A stretch of DNA of 64,000 nt from Prorocentrum cordatum. Lineage: Eukaryota; Sar; Dinophyceae; Prorocentrales; Prorocentraceae. Of the stretch, positions 33,660 to 44,599 are shown in pieces (the first letter of the stretch is position 1; each line of letters opens with the position of its first letter). The stretch spans positions 232,832 through 296,831 of the forward strand of contig CAUYUJ010002069.1 of assembly GCA_963575745.1 (NCBI GenBank), written 5' to 3'. A program made the translations under genes and the position numbers. The notes below the pieces were generated by a model, which made no database searches, was not told the DNA's origin, and saw only the letters and a program-made list of their open reading frames with translations.

Positions 33660-33736
33660 CTCGGCATTGCTCGGACGTGTGCCTTTTGTTCCGCGCGAGA
33701 TCCACTGAGGCGATGGACGTCCGAGCGATGGCAAGG
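33660..33736. mobile_element. MITE-like foldback element D, CTCGGACGTG ends
   Basis: CTCGGCATTGCTCGGACGTG at the left and GGACGTCCGAGCGATGGCAAG at the right are inverted repeats; total 77 bp, the shortest of the four copies. It abuts exon 2. Confidence 0.6.
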
Positions 33737-33759
33737 GAGGGGGGGCAGGGCTCATCTCG

Positions 33760-33985
33760 ACCTCTCCGATTCGATTCGGTTTCGACGGTTTCCGATTCCG
33801 ATTCGATTCGATTTCGGATTCCGATTTCGGATCCGATTTCTCAATAGAAGCCTGATGAGTCCTACTAGCCTGCCGATGTCTGCCGATTCGACATTTCCCG
33901 ATTCGGCTACCGATTTCCGCCGATCCGATTCATGTTGATCGCCGGTTCGACTTCTCGATTCGATCTGGGTTCTCCTGGGGGGGTC
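33760..33985 (+). repeat. GATTCGATTCCGATT dispersed repeat, copy 2
   Basis: Shows the same order as 16200-16435: GATTCGATTTCGGATTCCGA, CTAGCCTGCCGATGTCTGCC, CCGATTTCCGCCGATCCGAT and GATCGCCGGTTCGACTT, then TTCTCCTG. Confidence 0.65.
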
Positions 33986-34189
33986 GCGTCCGCCGGTCCC
34001 GGCTCGGCGGCCGAGCGGCGGGGGCGCGGGCGATCCCGTCGGCTCCGGGAAGTTCTCGTTGGCGGCTCGGGGCATGTGATCGGCAGGGTCGTCCAGAGCT
34101 CAGAGCACCAGCTTGCAAATCTCGAGAGCGGCAAGGTCGGTTCACTAGCCGAGCCGTAGTATTCGAAACCAGTTCCGCATTGGCGCATT

Positions 34190-34435
34190 TGGGCCTCTTG
34201 GTGACCTCTTGAGGCTGCATGTTATCATCTGGAGGCTATCTCGAAGCCTTTTTGGAGGCCATCGTGGAGCCTGCCACCCATGGATCCCGACTCGAATGAT
34301 CTCTCTGATCTCCCTTGGGGTCCCTCGGGGCCCTCGTGGGGTGCTCTTGGGTGCCCTGAAGACCGCCCGCTGGAATTCTGGCATCCGTGACACCCACAGC
34401 CCAGGAGTTGCCCAGGACTTGCTGGGGTAACCGCA
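34190..34435 (+). repeat. Degenerate G-rich array
   Basis: CTCTTGAGGC, TCTTGGGTGCCC and similar words continue the 15 bp family at lower conservation. Positions 33986-34190 are a GC-rich island without a clear frame. Confidence 0.5.
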
Positions 34436-34574
34436 GACCTCTAATGATAAACCATTCCCCCTGAGTGTTCATTGTCTCTGGCCGGGACAGAGTTGGCCGG
34501 GGGAGAGGGGCGGCGAGGCCGAACGCCACTATCGCGGGGGAAAATATGAGTCGAAATTGCTGTCTTCTTATGCT

Positions 34575-34875
34575 GAGCAGCAACAGTATCACGAATGTGT
34601 GGCAAGTCTATGGGATTCTCACCTTTTCAGCTTTCCCAAGTCACGAACGTGCGGCAGTGCTGTAGGGCTCTCACCATGTCAGCTTTCCCAAGTCACGAAC
34701 GTGTGGCATGACTATGAGGTTATCACCATCTCAGCCTTCCCAAGGCACGAAAGCGTGCCGGAGCCATTGGATTCTCACCATTCCAGCACTCCCAGGCCAC
34801 GAACGTGTGACAAGGGCCATCGGAGTCTCACCGCTCGAGCCCTTCCCGGTCACGAACGTGTGACAGGGCCATAGG
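34575..34875 (+). repeat. 52 bp minisatellite, about six units
   Basis: TCACGAACGTGTGGCA recurs at about 34590, 34641, 34693, 34745, 34798 and 34851, separated by TCTCACCATTTCAGC(C/T)TTCCC. Period is 51-53 bp. Confidence 0.85.
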
Positions 34876-34899
34876 GTCCTTCTTTTTTTCATGGAGTTT

Positions 34900-35190
34900 C
34901 ACCATTTCAGCCATGGGATTTTCGATACTCCGTAAATTCGTACACTCCGTACACCGTGCATCCGTACACGGTACATCCGTACATGCGAGATGCCGAGAAA
35001 GATGTTTATTATGCCCCAGGAGCCCCGATTTTCCTTATCCCCAGGCGTTTGTTTTGGGGGCACAGGGTAATTGTTTGCCTGGGAACCCCCAGCGGCGGCC
35101 CCGCGTGCGCGAAGTTGAAATATTCTAAAGGTGTTACTGGAGATCTTAGCACGTTTCTGGCCCGTTGGGGCGGCAATTTGTTTCGATTGG
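34900..35190. other. Unique sequence, no gene recognised
   Basis: Starts with CGTACACTCCGTACAC-type 8-10 bp repeats near 34940-34985, then unique DNA. Confidence 0.5.
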
Positions 35191-35192
35191 TG

Positions 35193-35194
<2 letters not shown>

Positions 35195-35287
<93 letters not shown>
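35195..35287. repeat. Pure (GAT)31 microsatellite
   Basis: An uninterrupted GAT run of about 93 bp, the purest in the window, followed by GGCCGGCCATCTGCCGGCC, a short palindrome. Confidence 0.98.
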
Positions 35288-35337
35288 GCCGGCCATCTGC
35301 CGGCCAGGTAGCCGAGTAGGAGTGTATTTAAAGCAAT

Positions 35338-35545
35338 GAGGGAGGAGGATCGGAGGATGGAGGAGGAGGAGAAGGAGGAGGAGGAGGAGAAGAAGGAGGA
35401 GAAGGAGAAGGAGGAGAAGGATGGAAAGGAGGAGTGGGGATAGGAAGGGAGAGAGAGAGAGAGAGGGAAAGTAAAAGAAGAGGAGGGAGGAGCAAGAGGT
35501 GGAGCCAGGAAAAGGAGGGAGGGAAGGGGTCCAGTAACAGGGAGG
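35338..35545. repeat. (GGA)n/(GA)n tract
   Basis: GGAGGA and GAGAGA repeats, poly-Glu/Gly/Arg in translation. Confidence 0.95.
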
Positions 35546-36525
35546 AGCAGGATGGCCATGTCGCTGTGGCGCCAGAGGTCTCGGCCTGCCCGGGGCCGCG
35601 GGTCCGCCCGGTTCGGCTCGGTGTTCTCGGGGGCTCGCCCCGCGCTTCCCGCGCTGAGGTGGCGACAGGCTCCTCCAGGAGGCGCCGGTTGGGGGGCGGA
35701 GGAGGCAGGAAGCGGGAGGGGATCGCAGGTTTCCGAGATGCTTGCTGTTTTGTCGTGTTCGAGCTTCTGGGAGGCTTCTCGTCGCCGCGGCTGCATCCGC
35801 TTCGAAGCGTTGGTTCAGAGCGCACCCCAGGGGAGGTCCGAGGGCCGACTTCTGAGGGGAGGAGGAAAACGAGGACAAGGAGGAGGAGGAGGGGGGAGGA
35901 TGAGGAGGAGGTGGACCAGAGTAAACCCAGGATGTATCGACGATGCTGCAGTGTACCCTCCCGTTCCCCATCCCGTCCTGACGGGTCCCTACAAGTAGCG
36001 TTTTTCGTCATTGCGGCAGGAGCCCTCCTTAAATGGCGAGCGTCCGGTAGGCCTGCCCCTCAGGCGGACTCCAGTTCTGTGAATGATCCATTCTCCAGTC
36101 TCCATCCTTTCAGCTGGAAGGAGACCAAAACATACGATGATAAAGTTCACGATGTGTTCGTCGATAGGCCCGTTGAACAAAATGACTGGACTTCCGTCCG
36201 TGTAAGTGTGGCACGAAGTCAATGCTCTGGTCTTTAAGGTTTGCGGAAGGCTCAAGTCTTCCGTGCGTGTGTTGCACAGATGTAACGGGCCTCATAGTTT
36301 GAGGGATACCCGCCTTTGGAAAACAACCCTGGCTCTATATCGTAGTTGCTGGAAGCTTCTGACACGAGTGTGCGCGGCGCTAGAGCGAGAGACACATTTT
36401 AACCACGGCCAGGCCTCCATCTGTGCAGTTTTCTTATCAGTGCTTGCACTGGGCTCTCAGCCGATACGGTCGTGGCGCTTAAGAATCCTTTTTGTCAGGG
36501 ATGGGCTCTGTGTTCCTTAGTTGTG
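35546..36525. other. GC-rich island followed by unique sequence
   Basis: Positions 35546-35720 are GC-rich with three plausible frames; the minus strand reads RRLLEEPVATSAREARGEPP. GAGGCTTCTCGTCGCCGCGG at 35770 is a short motif shared with 48940 and 45915. Positions 35990-36255 carry opposing frames of normal composition, for example plus-strand KETKTYDDKVHDVFVDRPVE. No domain is recognised and no strand can be chosen. Confidence 0.25.
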
Positions 36526-36527
36526 TT

Positions 36528-36650
36528 ACAGCTTGCCTTTGGTTTCCCTGAGGCTTTCGATGGTACATCGAAGCTAAATTATGGAAAACAGGGGCCTCGT
36601 TCTTTATCTTTGGGTTCCTTCGGTTAACGCCCCGACGGTACTGGAAGAGA
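36528..36650 (+). repeat. Dispersed repeat GGGGCCTCGTTC, copy 2
   Basis: CAGCTTGCCTTTGG, then CAGGGGCCTCGTTCTTTATC and GGGTTCCTTCGGTTAACGCC, match the copy at 21455. Confidence 0.6.
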
Positions 36651-37500
36651 AGGTAGAGGTAATTAGCCCGCCAATTTCGGCAGCTAGATGTAATTCGCCC
36701 GTCAATTTCGGTGGGCACCTGGGCTCCCAGGTTCCCTGTCACGGGTTCCTGAGTTCCTGCTGCTGGGTTCCAAGCCGATTTCGGTGGGCGCGGTTGGGCT
36801 TTCCCAGGGTCCTCTTCGGGTCCAGCGCTCCCGGCACGGTGAGTTACCAGGTTCTCGAGTTCTTTGATGTGGCCAGATGCCCAGGCTTTTGCGACCACGG
36901 ACAGAATAATAGTGGATCGTAGAGAATGAGGAGTACACGTCAACCAGTCGGGAGCATAGGCGATCAGAGAGAGGGGGAGAGAAAGAGAGAGAGAGAGAGA
37001 GCGAGAGACTTATTGGGGTTTCCTGGGGCTTCCTGGCACCTCCTCGAGCACCAGGCGAGCTTAGCTCTCTGGAGCCCGTCCTGTGCCCTCCTCCGAATTT
37101 GGGGAGGCTCCTGGGGATCCCTAGAGGATTCCCAGGGACGGGCAATTTTCCCTAAGCTGCAGAAGGCTTCTGGGGGTGACCAAAGAAGTATTCAACACAG
37201 TCGGATCCATGGAATGTCATCCTGGACTCCCCCCCAGACCAAAAAGTTCCGATGAGGGAGTCATCGTTTTTGTGATATCCATTGTGGGATGACGGATTTG
37301 CCCGCCGTCCGCTCCTCTAGAAGGCGGGCAAGCGAACTCTCGCCCGTTGGCATGGCTCAGATGGCACTCCGCTGAACGCTCCGACCATCAATCGCTCGCT
37401 GCCTGACAGTAGTCGGAAGCGGTGCTCGCTCAGTATAGATACTTGGCCGCACCCCTGTCGTCATACCGTTTCGCCTCCTCATCCTCGACTGTTGCTTTTC
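36651..37500. other. Unique sequence with short repeats, no gene recognised
   Basis: ATTTCGGTGGGC(A/G)C occurs near 36705 and 36779, and GGGTTCC words repeat near 36740-36770. A short (GA)n lies at 36970-37005. Nothing coherent is encoded. Confidence 0.5.
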
Positions 37501-37502
37501 CT

Positions 37503-37561
37503 TTGTCTCTCTCTCTCTCTCACTCTCTCTCTCTCTCTCTCTTTCTTTCTTTATTTCTTTA

Positions 37562-37601
<40 letters not shown>

Positions 37602-37603
37602 AA
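37503..37603. repeat. (CT)n microsatellite
   Basis: CTCTCT with a TTTCTTTCTTT interruption near 37548. Confidence 0.95.
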
Positions 37604-37607
37604 CTAT

Positions 37608-38398
37608 AGTTTTCCAGATATTCCAGATCTTCCCAGGAGACTACCCAGGTGAACAACCGTCGGTTTCCAGATTTTCCAAATATTCCAGATATTCCCAGAG
37701 ACTACCCAGGTGAAAAACATTATGTCCTCCAGATTTTCCAGGTTTAAAATCCGATGTAGTGCAGATTTTTCAAATATTCCAGACCTTCCCAGAGACTACC
37801 CAGGTGACAAAAGCCATGTGTGTTTCCAGAGTTTCCAGATAGTCCAGATCTTCCGAAACTACCCAAGTGAACAACCATGTGTTTTCCATCTCTCGCAGAT
37901 ATTCCAGATATGCACATCGATTACTTAGGTGAGAAACCATGTGTTTTCCAGGTTTTCCAGATATTCCACATCTTCCCAGAGACTACCCAGGTACAAAAAA
38001 CACATGTGTTTCCAGATGTTCCAGTCCCAGATTCGCAGAGACTACCCAGGTGAAAAAAACTTGTTTTTTTCCGGACATTCCAGATATACCAGATCTTCCA
38101 GGAAGTGCGTTGCAAGTTCAGGGTAGTCTCTGGGAATATTTGGAATATTTGGGAAGTCGGGAAAACACGTGGTTTTTCACCTGGGTAGTATATGGACAGA
38201 TTTGGAATACGTGGGATATCAGGAATACCAGCGTTTTTCATGTGGTTAATCTTTGGAAATATTTGACAGATCTGGGAAATCTGGAAGCACATAGTTTTTC
38301 ACCTGGATAGTCTCCTGGGAAGATCTTGAAACCACAGCGTTTATCACCTGGGCAGTCTCTGGGAATATTTGGGATACTTGGAAAATTTGGAAAACAAG
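37608..38398. repeat. 61 bp minisatellite that reverses orientation
   Basis: Left arm 37608-38105 carries TTCCAGATATTCCAGATCTT then CCCAGAGACTACCCAGGTGA units at about 37638, 37699, 37793, 37856, 37921, 37980 and 38040. From 38113 the same unit appears as its reverse complement, TTTTTCACCTGGGTAGT and CTGGGAATATTTGG, to about 38395. The switch lies near 38108. Confidence 0.8.
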
Positions 38399-39285
38399 AT
38401 GCTTTCCAATTCAACTCCTTTGTGGTGCTCTCCAAAGGGATCCTGTCGTGCGGCTTTCCAGTCTAATCCCTCTGTGGTGCTTTCCAAAAGGATTCCGATT
38501 TTGAGGCTTTCCACTGGAATCCGTCTGCGGTGCTTTCCAAAGGATTCCGATTGTGAGGCTTTCCCATCGAATCCCACTGCAGTGTTTTCCAAAGGAATCC
38601 GGTTGAGAGGTTTTCCCATGGAACTCATTTGTAGTGTGTTTCAAGGGGTTCTTGTTGTCAGGCTTTCACATGTAATCCTTTTGTTGCGCTTTCCAACGCG
38701 GTTCCGCTTGTGAGGCTTTCCAATGGAAGCCGATCGCGGAGCTCTCCAAAGGATTTCCTTTTGTGACGTTTTTCTATATGAGCCATTCGTAGCATTTTCC
38801 GAAGGGTTTCCTGTTGTGAGGCTTTCCAATCGAATCTCCCTGTGATGTTTTCCAGAGGTCCTTGTTGTGCGGCTTTCCAATAGAATCCTTTTGGGGTCCT
38901 TTCCAAGTGAATCCAGTTGGGGGGCTTTACAATCTAATCCCCCCGTGGTGCTTTCCAACATATTCCGATTTTGAGGTTTTCCCGTCGAGGCCTTCTGTGG
39001 TGCTTCCCAAAGGAATCCTGTTGTGAGGCTTTCCACCAGAATCCCTTTGTGGTGCTTTTCAAAGGAGTCCTGTTGAGAGGCGTTCCACTCGAATCCCTCC
39101 GTGGTGTTTTCCAAAGGGTTCCGCTTGTGAGGATTTCAAATAGAATCCCTCTGTGGTGCTCTCCAAAGGAATCCTGGTGAGAGGCGTTCCAATGGAACTT
39201 CTTCGTTTTTTGTAAGAAGGGTTCCTGTTGTGAGGTTTTTGCATGGAATCCCGTTGCGGTGCCTTTCAAAGGATTCCGATTGTGA
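38399..39285 (+). repeat. 54 bp minisatellite, about sixteen units
   Basis: TGTGGTGCTTTCCAAAGGA, then ATCC(T/G) and GTTGTGAGGCTTTCCA, repeat with a period of 54-55 bp (for example 38419, 38474, 38528). It follows directly on the reversed 61 bp array. Minus-strand frames give repetitive Lys/Gly/Ser peptides. Confidence 0.85.
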
Positions 39286-39640
39286 GAGGGAGAGAGAGAG
39301 AGAGAGAGAGAAAAGCAGCGAGGACACATATATGAATGCAAGCAAGATTATAATGCAGGAGGGGAGGAGGACGGGGAGGATAATTGGAGGAATCCGGAGA
39401 ATACGGAGGAGACGGAGAATGAGGAGGTGAATGAAGAGAATGAGGAAAAAGAGAGCGATGAATTTGGATGGGAATCATGAGGATGAGGCAAACGCGGAGA
39501 AATAGAATGAGGAATAATGTGGAGAATAGGGAGCATGAGGAGGAGGAGGAGGAGGAGGAGGATGAGAACGAGGAGGACGGGGAGAAGGATGAGGAGGCGA
39601 ATGAAGAGAGGAGGCGAAAGGTATGATGACAGGGGGGGCG
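39286..39640. repeat. (GA)n and (GGA)n tracts
   Basis: GAGAGA at 39286-39312, then GGA-rich sequence from about 39355 to 39615. Confidence 0.9.
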
Positions 39641-39659
39641 AACATATATTTATATACAC

Positions 39660-40315
39660 ACTCACGAGCTTCCGAGATCGCCCCAAGACGACCCAACACG
39701 CTTCCGAGACAGCCCCGAGACGGCCGAAGACGGAACCAACACGGCCCAAGACGGCCCAAGAAGCTTGAGAGACGGCCCCGAGACTGCACAAGAGAGCACC
39801 AAGACGGCCCAAGACGGCCCCAAAACAGCCCCCGAGAACCCGAACACGGCCCAGGAGGGCCCCAAGACGGTGCACGAGGCCCCCCAAACGCCTCAGAGGC
39901 TTCCAACAGACCCCCAAGAAGCTCCGTAGAGGCCACCTGCACAGCCCAACAGGCCCCCAAAAGACCCCCAAGCGGCCCCCAAGATGTCTCCAGCAGCTTT
40001 GGAAAATGCCCGCCCCAGGAAGTGTCCAAGACGGCCCAGTGACGACCGCCAGTTTGACGCCAAGACTCCTGCCCCCAGGCGTCCCTGTGACGGACGCAGC
40101 ATGGACGCCAATAATCCCGCAGTTCCAGGGGACGGACACGCCCTTTAGTAAGCGAGTCGGTAGTAACACAAAAAGATTCGAACGCCAAGGCTCCCAAGAG
40201 CGAGCAGCAGCTCTTCACGCCAAGGCTTCCAATAGCAAGCGGCGCCATGTGCCCTGAGCGGCCTCCAAGAGGGCCCCGAGACACCACGAGGCCTCCATAC
40301 GGCTTTCACAGACGC
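39660..40315 (-). repeat. CCAAGACGGCCC array
   Basis: CGGCCCAAGACGGCCC, CCCGAGACGGCC and CCCCCAAG words fill 39670-40050 and fade to 40310. This is the minus orientation of the G-rich family. Confidence 0.7.
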
Positions 40316-40865
40316 CTCGACACCCTTACTATCAGGACCAAGATCCCACTCACGGTTGCCACCCTCGCCCCTTCAAGACTATCACCGTGACCTGCCCTCC
40401 TCAGAATTGCCGACAGCCCTTTTGCGATCATGATTCGAGCCCCATACCACAGCGATGACATCAACCTCAATCAAGGTTCGTTGTGACCCCCCTCGGATCA
40501 TGACCTTTACCCCCCTCGCGCTCATCTCACCGGTCCCGTTCCCAAACCACGGGCATCGTGGCCCCAGCCCCAGTTCAGGCCCTGCTGGGCCATGACCTTC
40601 ACCCCGTTGGCGGCCATGACGTACACCCCCATCGACCTCACAGTCGTCACCCAGAGTGGGGTAATGCCATACCCCGCCATCGAGCTCCTCACCTTCGCCT
40701 TCGTGGCAGCCCTGCCCTTCCCTCGTGGTATGAACATGCCGATGGGCTCCATCCAGCCAGTGACCCGCACCCCCCTCGTGTTTATGATCTTTCCGTACCG
40801 ATGTGATCTTTGGCAGCCACCCAGCAGCGCTTGGACGCAGGACCAAGATTTGAGGCGAAGCGAAG
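40316..40865. other. Degenerate CATGACCTTCACCCC repeats
   Basis: ATCATGACCTTTACCCCCCT near 40497, CATGACCTTCACCCC near 40590 and CATGACGTACACCCCCATCG near 40615 indicate an eroded repeat. Open frames on both strands follow from this and look non-genic. Confidence 0.45.
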
Positions 40866-40869
40866 CAAG

Positions 40870-40903
40870 CCTTCAAGTCTTTTTTTTTTTTTGTTTTTTT
40901 TTT

Positions 40904-40952
<49 letters not shown>

Positions 40953-41081
40953 ATATGTATGCACATCACATATGTGTATATATAGATATGTACACATTCT
41001 CTTCTTCGTATAATTTGTATAGGGCTTGGGACCCCAGAGAGAAGGAAAAAAAAGCCCCCCCCCCTCCCCCCCCCCCCCCCT

Positions 41082-41113
<32 letters not shown>

Positions 41114-41155
41114 CACACAACACACACACAACACAACACACACACACCCACACGA
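40870..41155. repeat. Poly-T, (CT)n, (TA)n, poly-C and (CA)n tracts
   Basis: T-rich 40875-40905, (CT)n 40906-40951, TA-rich 40952-41000, C-runs 41055-41083, (CA)n 41084-41150. Confidence 0.95.
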
Positions 41156-42060
41156 ATTCGACCCACCCTGGGCCTCCCGGGAGCACCCCACGAGAGCCTG
41201 AAAACGGAGCCCCAGGCGGCGCTCTTGCGCGCCCCCGAAACGATGAACAGTGGGAAACCGACCCCAGCCCCCACAACGATGGATTTTGCATGTCAGCGTT
41301 TTACATTTACGGCGAATGAGCGTAAGTGTAGGCGCACATTGCCAGCTGCCGCAGGGGGGGCCCGCGCGCGCGGCGACGTACTGGGCCCGCTCGACGCGGC
41401 CGCGCCCGCGCTGGCATTCCCAGGGCGGCGCGTGCCACGGCCGCGGCTCGCAGTTTGAGGCGACGGCGGCGCTGTCCCTCGCGCGGCAGCGCCGCTGGCC
41501 CAACCGAGGGTTCCCGCGCCCGCCTCCGTGGCCCCCCCTGACCCGCCCGCGGAAAAGTTTAGAATGGGAGCGTTTCTCTTAAGGCAACGGGTCCAATCTA
41601 ATTCTTTGGCGTTTCTATAAGCACGTTATTCTGTTTATATAAACTGTTCGGGGTCCTCCCGCGCGAGATTTCCTGCTTCGGAAAAGTTTGCATTAATTGT
41701 ATGTGGAGTTGATATAAACTTGTTTCGCCCAGTGCCAAAACTTAGTTGTTGGTGTGGATCTAACCTTTTCGATGCGCGCCCGCGCGGGGCGGGCCCTGGA
41801 CGCCGCGCGGGGTTCTTGCCAGCGCCGCCGAGGGCCGACGCGCCCGTTGGTTTTTGCCCTGGCGCGAGCGCGCAAATGTCCACAATGATTTTGGGCATGG
41901 ACCGCGTGCCAGCACAAGGAAACGCCAAGTTCAAACGCCAATGAGCATGGCAGCAACGCGCCGTTCGCGTTGAATGTCGCGGCGTTGTCGTTGGCTGACC
42001 GTCGAGCAGTTTCCGCTCTCAGTTCGCGCGTCGTTTGACGGTCCCATCAGTCTAAAGTTC
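41156..42060. other. Unique GC-rich sequence with an A/T-rich centre
   Basis: Positions 41345-41540 and 41770-41860 are very GC-rich. Between them, TTTCTATAAGCACGTTATTC and GTTTATATAAACTG near 41610-41645 are A/T-rich. Overlapping frames are not persuasive on either strand. Confidence 0.35.
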
Positions 42061-42159
42061 TTCATGTGGGGTGTGGGGAGGCGTTTTTTATGTGTTCAAA
42101 CGACCCCAGACAACCCCCAAAAAAACCATACCCCCAAAGATCGTTCCAAAACGTCCCAA

Positions 42160-42855
42160 GACAAGAACACTTCCAAGAAGGCCTCCAGAGGCAAGAAGCA
42201 TTGATTTTCTGTTGGTTTGTTTTGTGATTTTTGGTGTTCTCCTCTTCTCGGCTGCCCGACGCTCCAAGACGGCGGTTTGCAGGGCGTCCGAAGCCGCCTG
42301 GGAGGCTCGAAAATCGCCCCACAACAATCCGAAAGGGCGTCCAGGCAGTCCATAAGAGCCCCAAAACGGCACAACAGTGTTCCAAAACGGCCTAGCTTAA
42401 TGGAACCCCATGACGGCCCAAGATGGCCCCAAGACGCCTTCCGAAACATTCCGAATCGTGACCCGGCTGTTCAGGAAAACCGCGTTTGGAGGCAGGGTGG
42501 GCCGAGGAAGTCCCCAGAAGACGCCCAGGAGGCCTCCAGAACGTTTTTGAAAATCTTGAACAGCTTTTGAGAGGCCCCCAGAGGCTCTCCAAGGAGGAGC
42601 GTCCGCAAAAAGAGCTGAGGAGGATGGGGAGGAGACGCAGGGTGTGGCGAGAATGAAGAAAAGACATGGATGAAAGAAAACGAAGCACATTGTTATAACG
42701 GCGTTGCCAGAAGGCAACAAGGAGTTACCGCTAAATTGTTGGCTCGGCCTTCCTGCCATTCCGCCGCCTACATACCAAATTTCGCGGATCAAGGTGCATG
42801 GCGCGAAGCGCCAATGCAGTCTTGTGTGTACATGCGCACATGTAGATCTATAAGT
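42160..42855 (+). mobile_element. ~0.7 kb dispersed element, copy 2 (SINE-like 3' end)
   Basis: The same ordered landmarks as copy 1 at 31570 include TCGTGACCCGGCTGTTCAGG, AAGAGCTGAGGAGGATGGGG, TTGTTATAACGGCG and the terminal hairpin GGTGCATGGCGCGAAGCGCC then AATGCAGTCTTG. TG/TA-rich sequence follows to about 42870. The 3' hairpin is better preserved here than in copy 1. Confidence 0.6.
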
Positions 42856-42875
42856 ACACACAATATGTTACCGGT

Positions 42876-43403
42876 TTGCTGCGCTTCGCCGTTGAAGTCT
42901 TAGTCGCGTGGCGCGCGCAAGGTGCGCCAATGCTCCGACCGCGTCTCAAGTGTCCCTGCGGCCCGCGCGGGCACGGGGAGCTTCCCCAAGAATCTCAGGC
43001 CGGCCTGAGTTTTTCTTGTGGGCTCAAACTCCAAGCCTCAGAGCCAGCACGTCGGAAGCCTGGACATGCGACCCGACATGTCTGCAGCCTTGAGGGCGAC
43101 GACGTGCCAGGGTGCGGGAGAGATGCGTGCAACGATGGCGTTGTAGCCCCCCCTCGCGCGTGGTTGGCCAAACACGCGTGCTGGAACTACGGGGGCGCGC
43201 TACGCACGCCGGTGGCAACGCTTGCGAAACGCGCAAAGGGCTTCGAACAGCTACCGAATAATTCCTTAGAGGCTTCCGAAAGCATCCACAAAAAAACACG
43301 GGGGCGAAGCGCGACGAAGGCGAACGCATCAATCGTGAGTTGGCGCTGCGCGACGCAGAAGTGTAGGTGGCGCCCGCAGGCAAGTCGTAAAGGGGGGCCG
43401 TAG
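42876..43403 (+). CDS. Hypothetical Cys-rich ORF, 175 residues
   Basis: The frame contains KCPCGPRGHGE near residues 25-35 and VCSLEGDDVPGCGRDACNDG near 69-88, giving Cys at about 26, 28, 48, 70, 80 and 85 with His at 33, 64 and 68, a spacing that could bind metal. The C-terminal half is Lys/Arg-rich. A long frame is also open on the minus strand and reads equally smoothly, so this may be chance in GC-rich DNA. The stop lies just before a G-rich array. No family recognised. Confidence 0.25.
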   Translation: MLRFAVEVLVAWRAQGAPMLRPRLKCPCGPRGHGELPQESQAGLSFSCGLKLQASEPARRKPGHATRHVCSLEGDDVPGCGRDACNDGVVAPPRAWLAKHACWNYGGALRTPVATLAKRAKGFEQLPNNSLEASESIHKKTRGRSATKANASIVSWRCATQKCRWRPQASRKGGP

Positions 43404-43404
43404 C

Positions 43405-43965
43405 TAGGGTGTCTTGGGATGCACTTTTGTGGGCTTCTTGGAAGCTCTTTAGGCCTCTTGAGGGCCTTCGAGGCGCCTTGTTGTGCACGTCTTGGGCCCT
43501 TTTGGGGAGGCCTTGGAGCTTGGGACAGAAGGCTCGAGGTGTCGGTTCGTGTTCCCCCTTCTTGGGCTGTCTTGGGGCTGGCTTGGGCCGGTTGGGGGGT
43601 CTCTTGGGCAGTCTTGGGGTCCTCGGGGGTTGTCTGGGGACTCTTGGAGCCCCCTTGGGCCGTCCTATGGCGATCCTTGGAGCTTCTTGGGCGTCGGGAT
43701 GCCGAGAAAGCGAAAACACTGATACGCATGAAAAACCGATGGAAAACATACAATTTTTGATGCCAGAGGCTCCCTTGGAGACTCCCTTGGGGCTCTCTTG
43801 GCCCCTCTGGGGGCCTTCTTCAGGCTATCTTGAGGACTTTTTCGCCGTCGGGCGCTGTTGGGACCCGAGAAGCGAATTGTCGTGCGTTTGGGCCCTTGCA
43901 GGGCAGCGTTTTGAGGCATTCCTGGGCCGGCTGGAGGGCCTTCCGGATCGTCCGGCGTGCGGCCA
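43405..43965 (+). repeat. G-rich 15 bp array
   Basis: CTTCTTGGGCTGTCTTGGGG and related words occur in plus orientation. An A-rich spacer near 43705-43760 corresponds to the spacers of the 27960-29540 array in reverse. Confidence 0.7.
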
Positions 43966-44034
43966 ATGAATAAATGTATGGTTGTTACCAAATTGTTCTT
44001 AGAATAACATTTGAAGTGAAAATGAACGAATGTA

Positions 44035-44580
44035 TACGTGTATAGAGGTATACATGTATGTATGTACGTATGCATGAATGCATGCGTGCATGTACGCGTG
44101 ACGTCTGTATGGATGTATGTATGTATGCATGCATGTATGTATGTATGTATGTATGAAATGTATGTATGTATGTTTGTGTGGCTGTCTGTCGATCTGTCTG
44201 TCTGGCTGTCTGCCTGTCTGTCTGTCTGTCTGTCTGTCTGTACGTACTATGCATGTATGTATGCATGTATGTATATGTGTATGCATATATACGTATATTT
44301 AGTAGGTGCATGTATGCACGTTTGCATGTATGCATGTATGTATGTGTATGTATGTATGCGTGCATGCATGTATGTATGTATGTATGCATGCATGTGTGTA
44401 TGCATGTGCATGCATGTGTGTACATAGATGTGTTTGTGTATGTACGTGTGCACGTTTGTACATGTGTACGTATGTGCATATGTTCGTATGCATGCAGGCA
44501 TGCATGTATGCGTGCATGCATACATGTATGTATGTATGTATGTATGTATGTATGTATGTATGTATGTAGGTAGGTAGGGT
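44035..44580. repeat. (TATG)n/(TGCA)n/(CTGT)n tetranucleotide block
   Basis: More than 500 bp of TATG, CATG and GTCT/CTGT tetramers. All Met/Tyr/Val/Cys frames are artefacts. Confidence 0.95.
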
Positions 44581-44599
44581 TATATATAATGGCTTTCGG

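Noticed and set aside
40382-41503. 373-residue minus-strand frame
   Set aside because: It crosses (CT)n, poly-C and (CA)n tracts and eroded CATGACCTTCACCCC repeats, and has no coherent domain.
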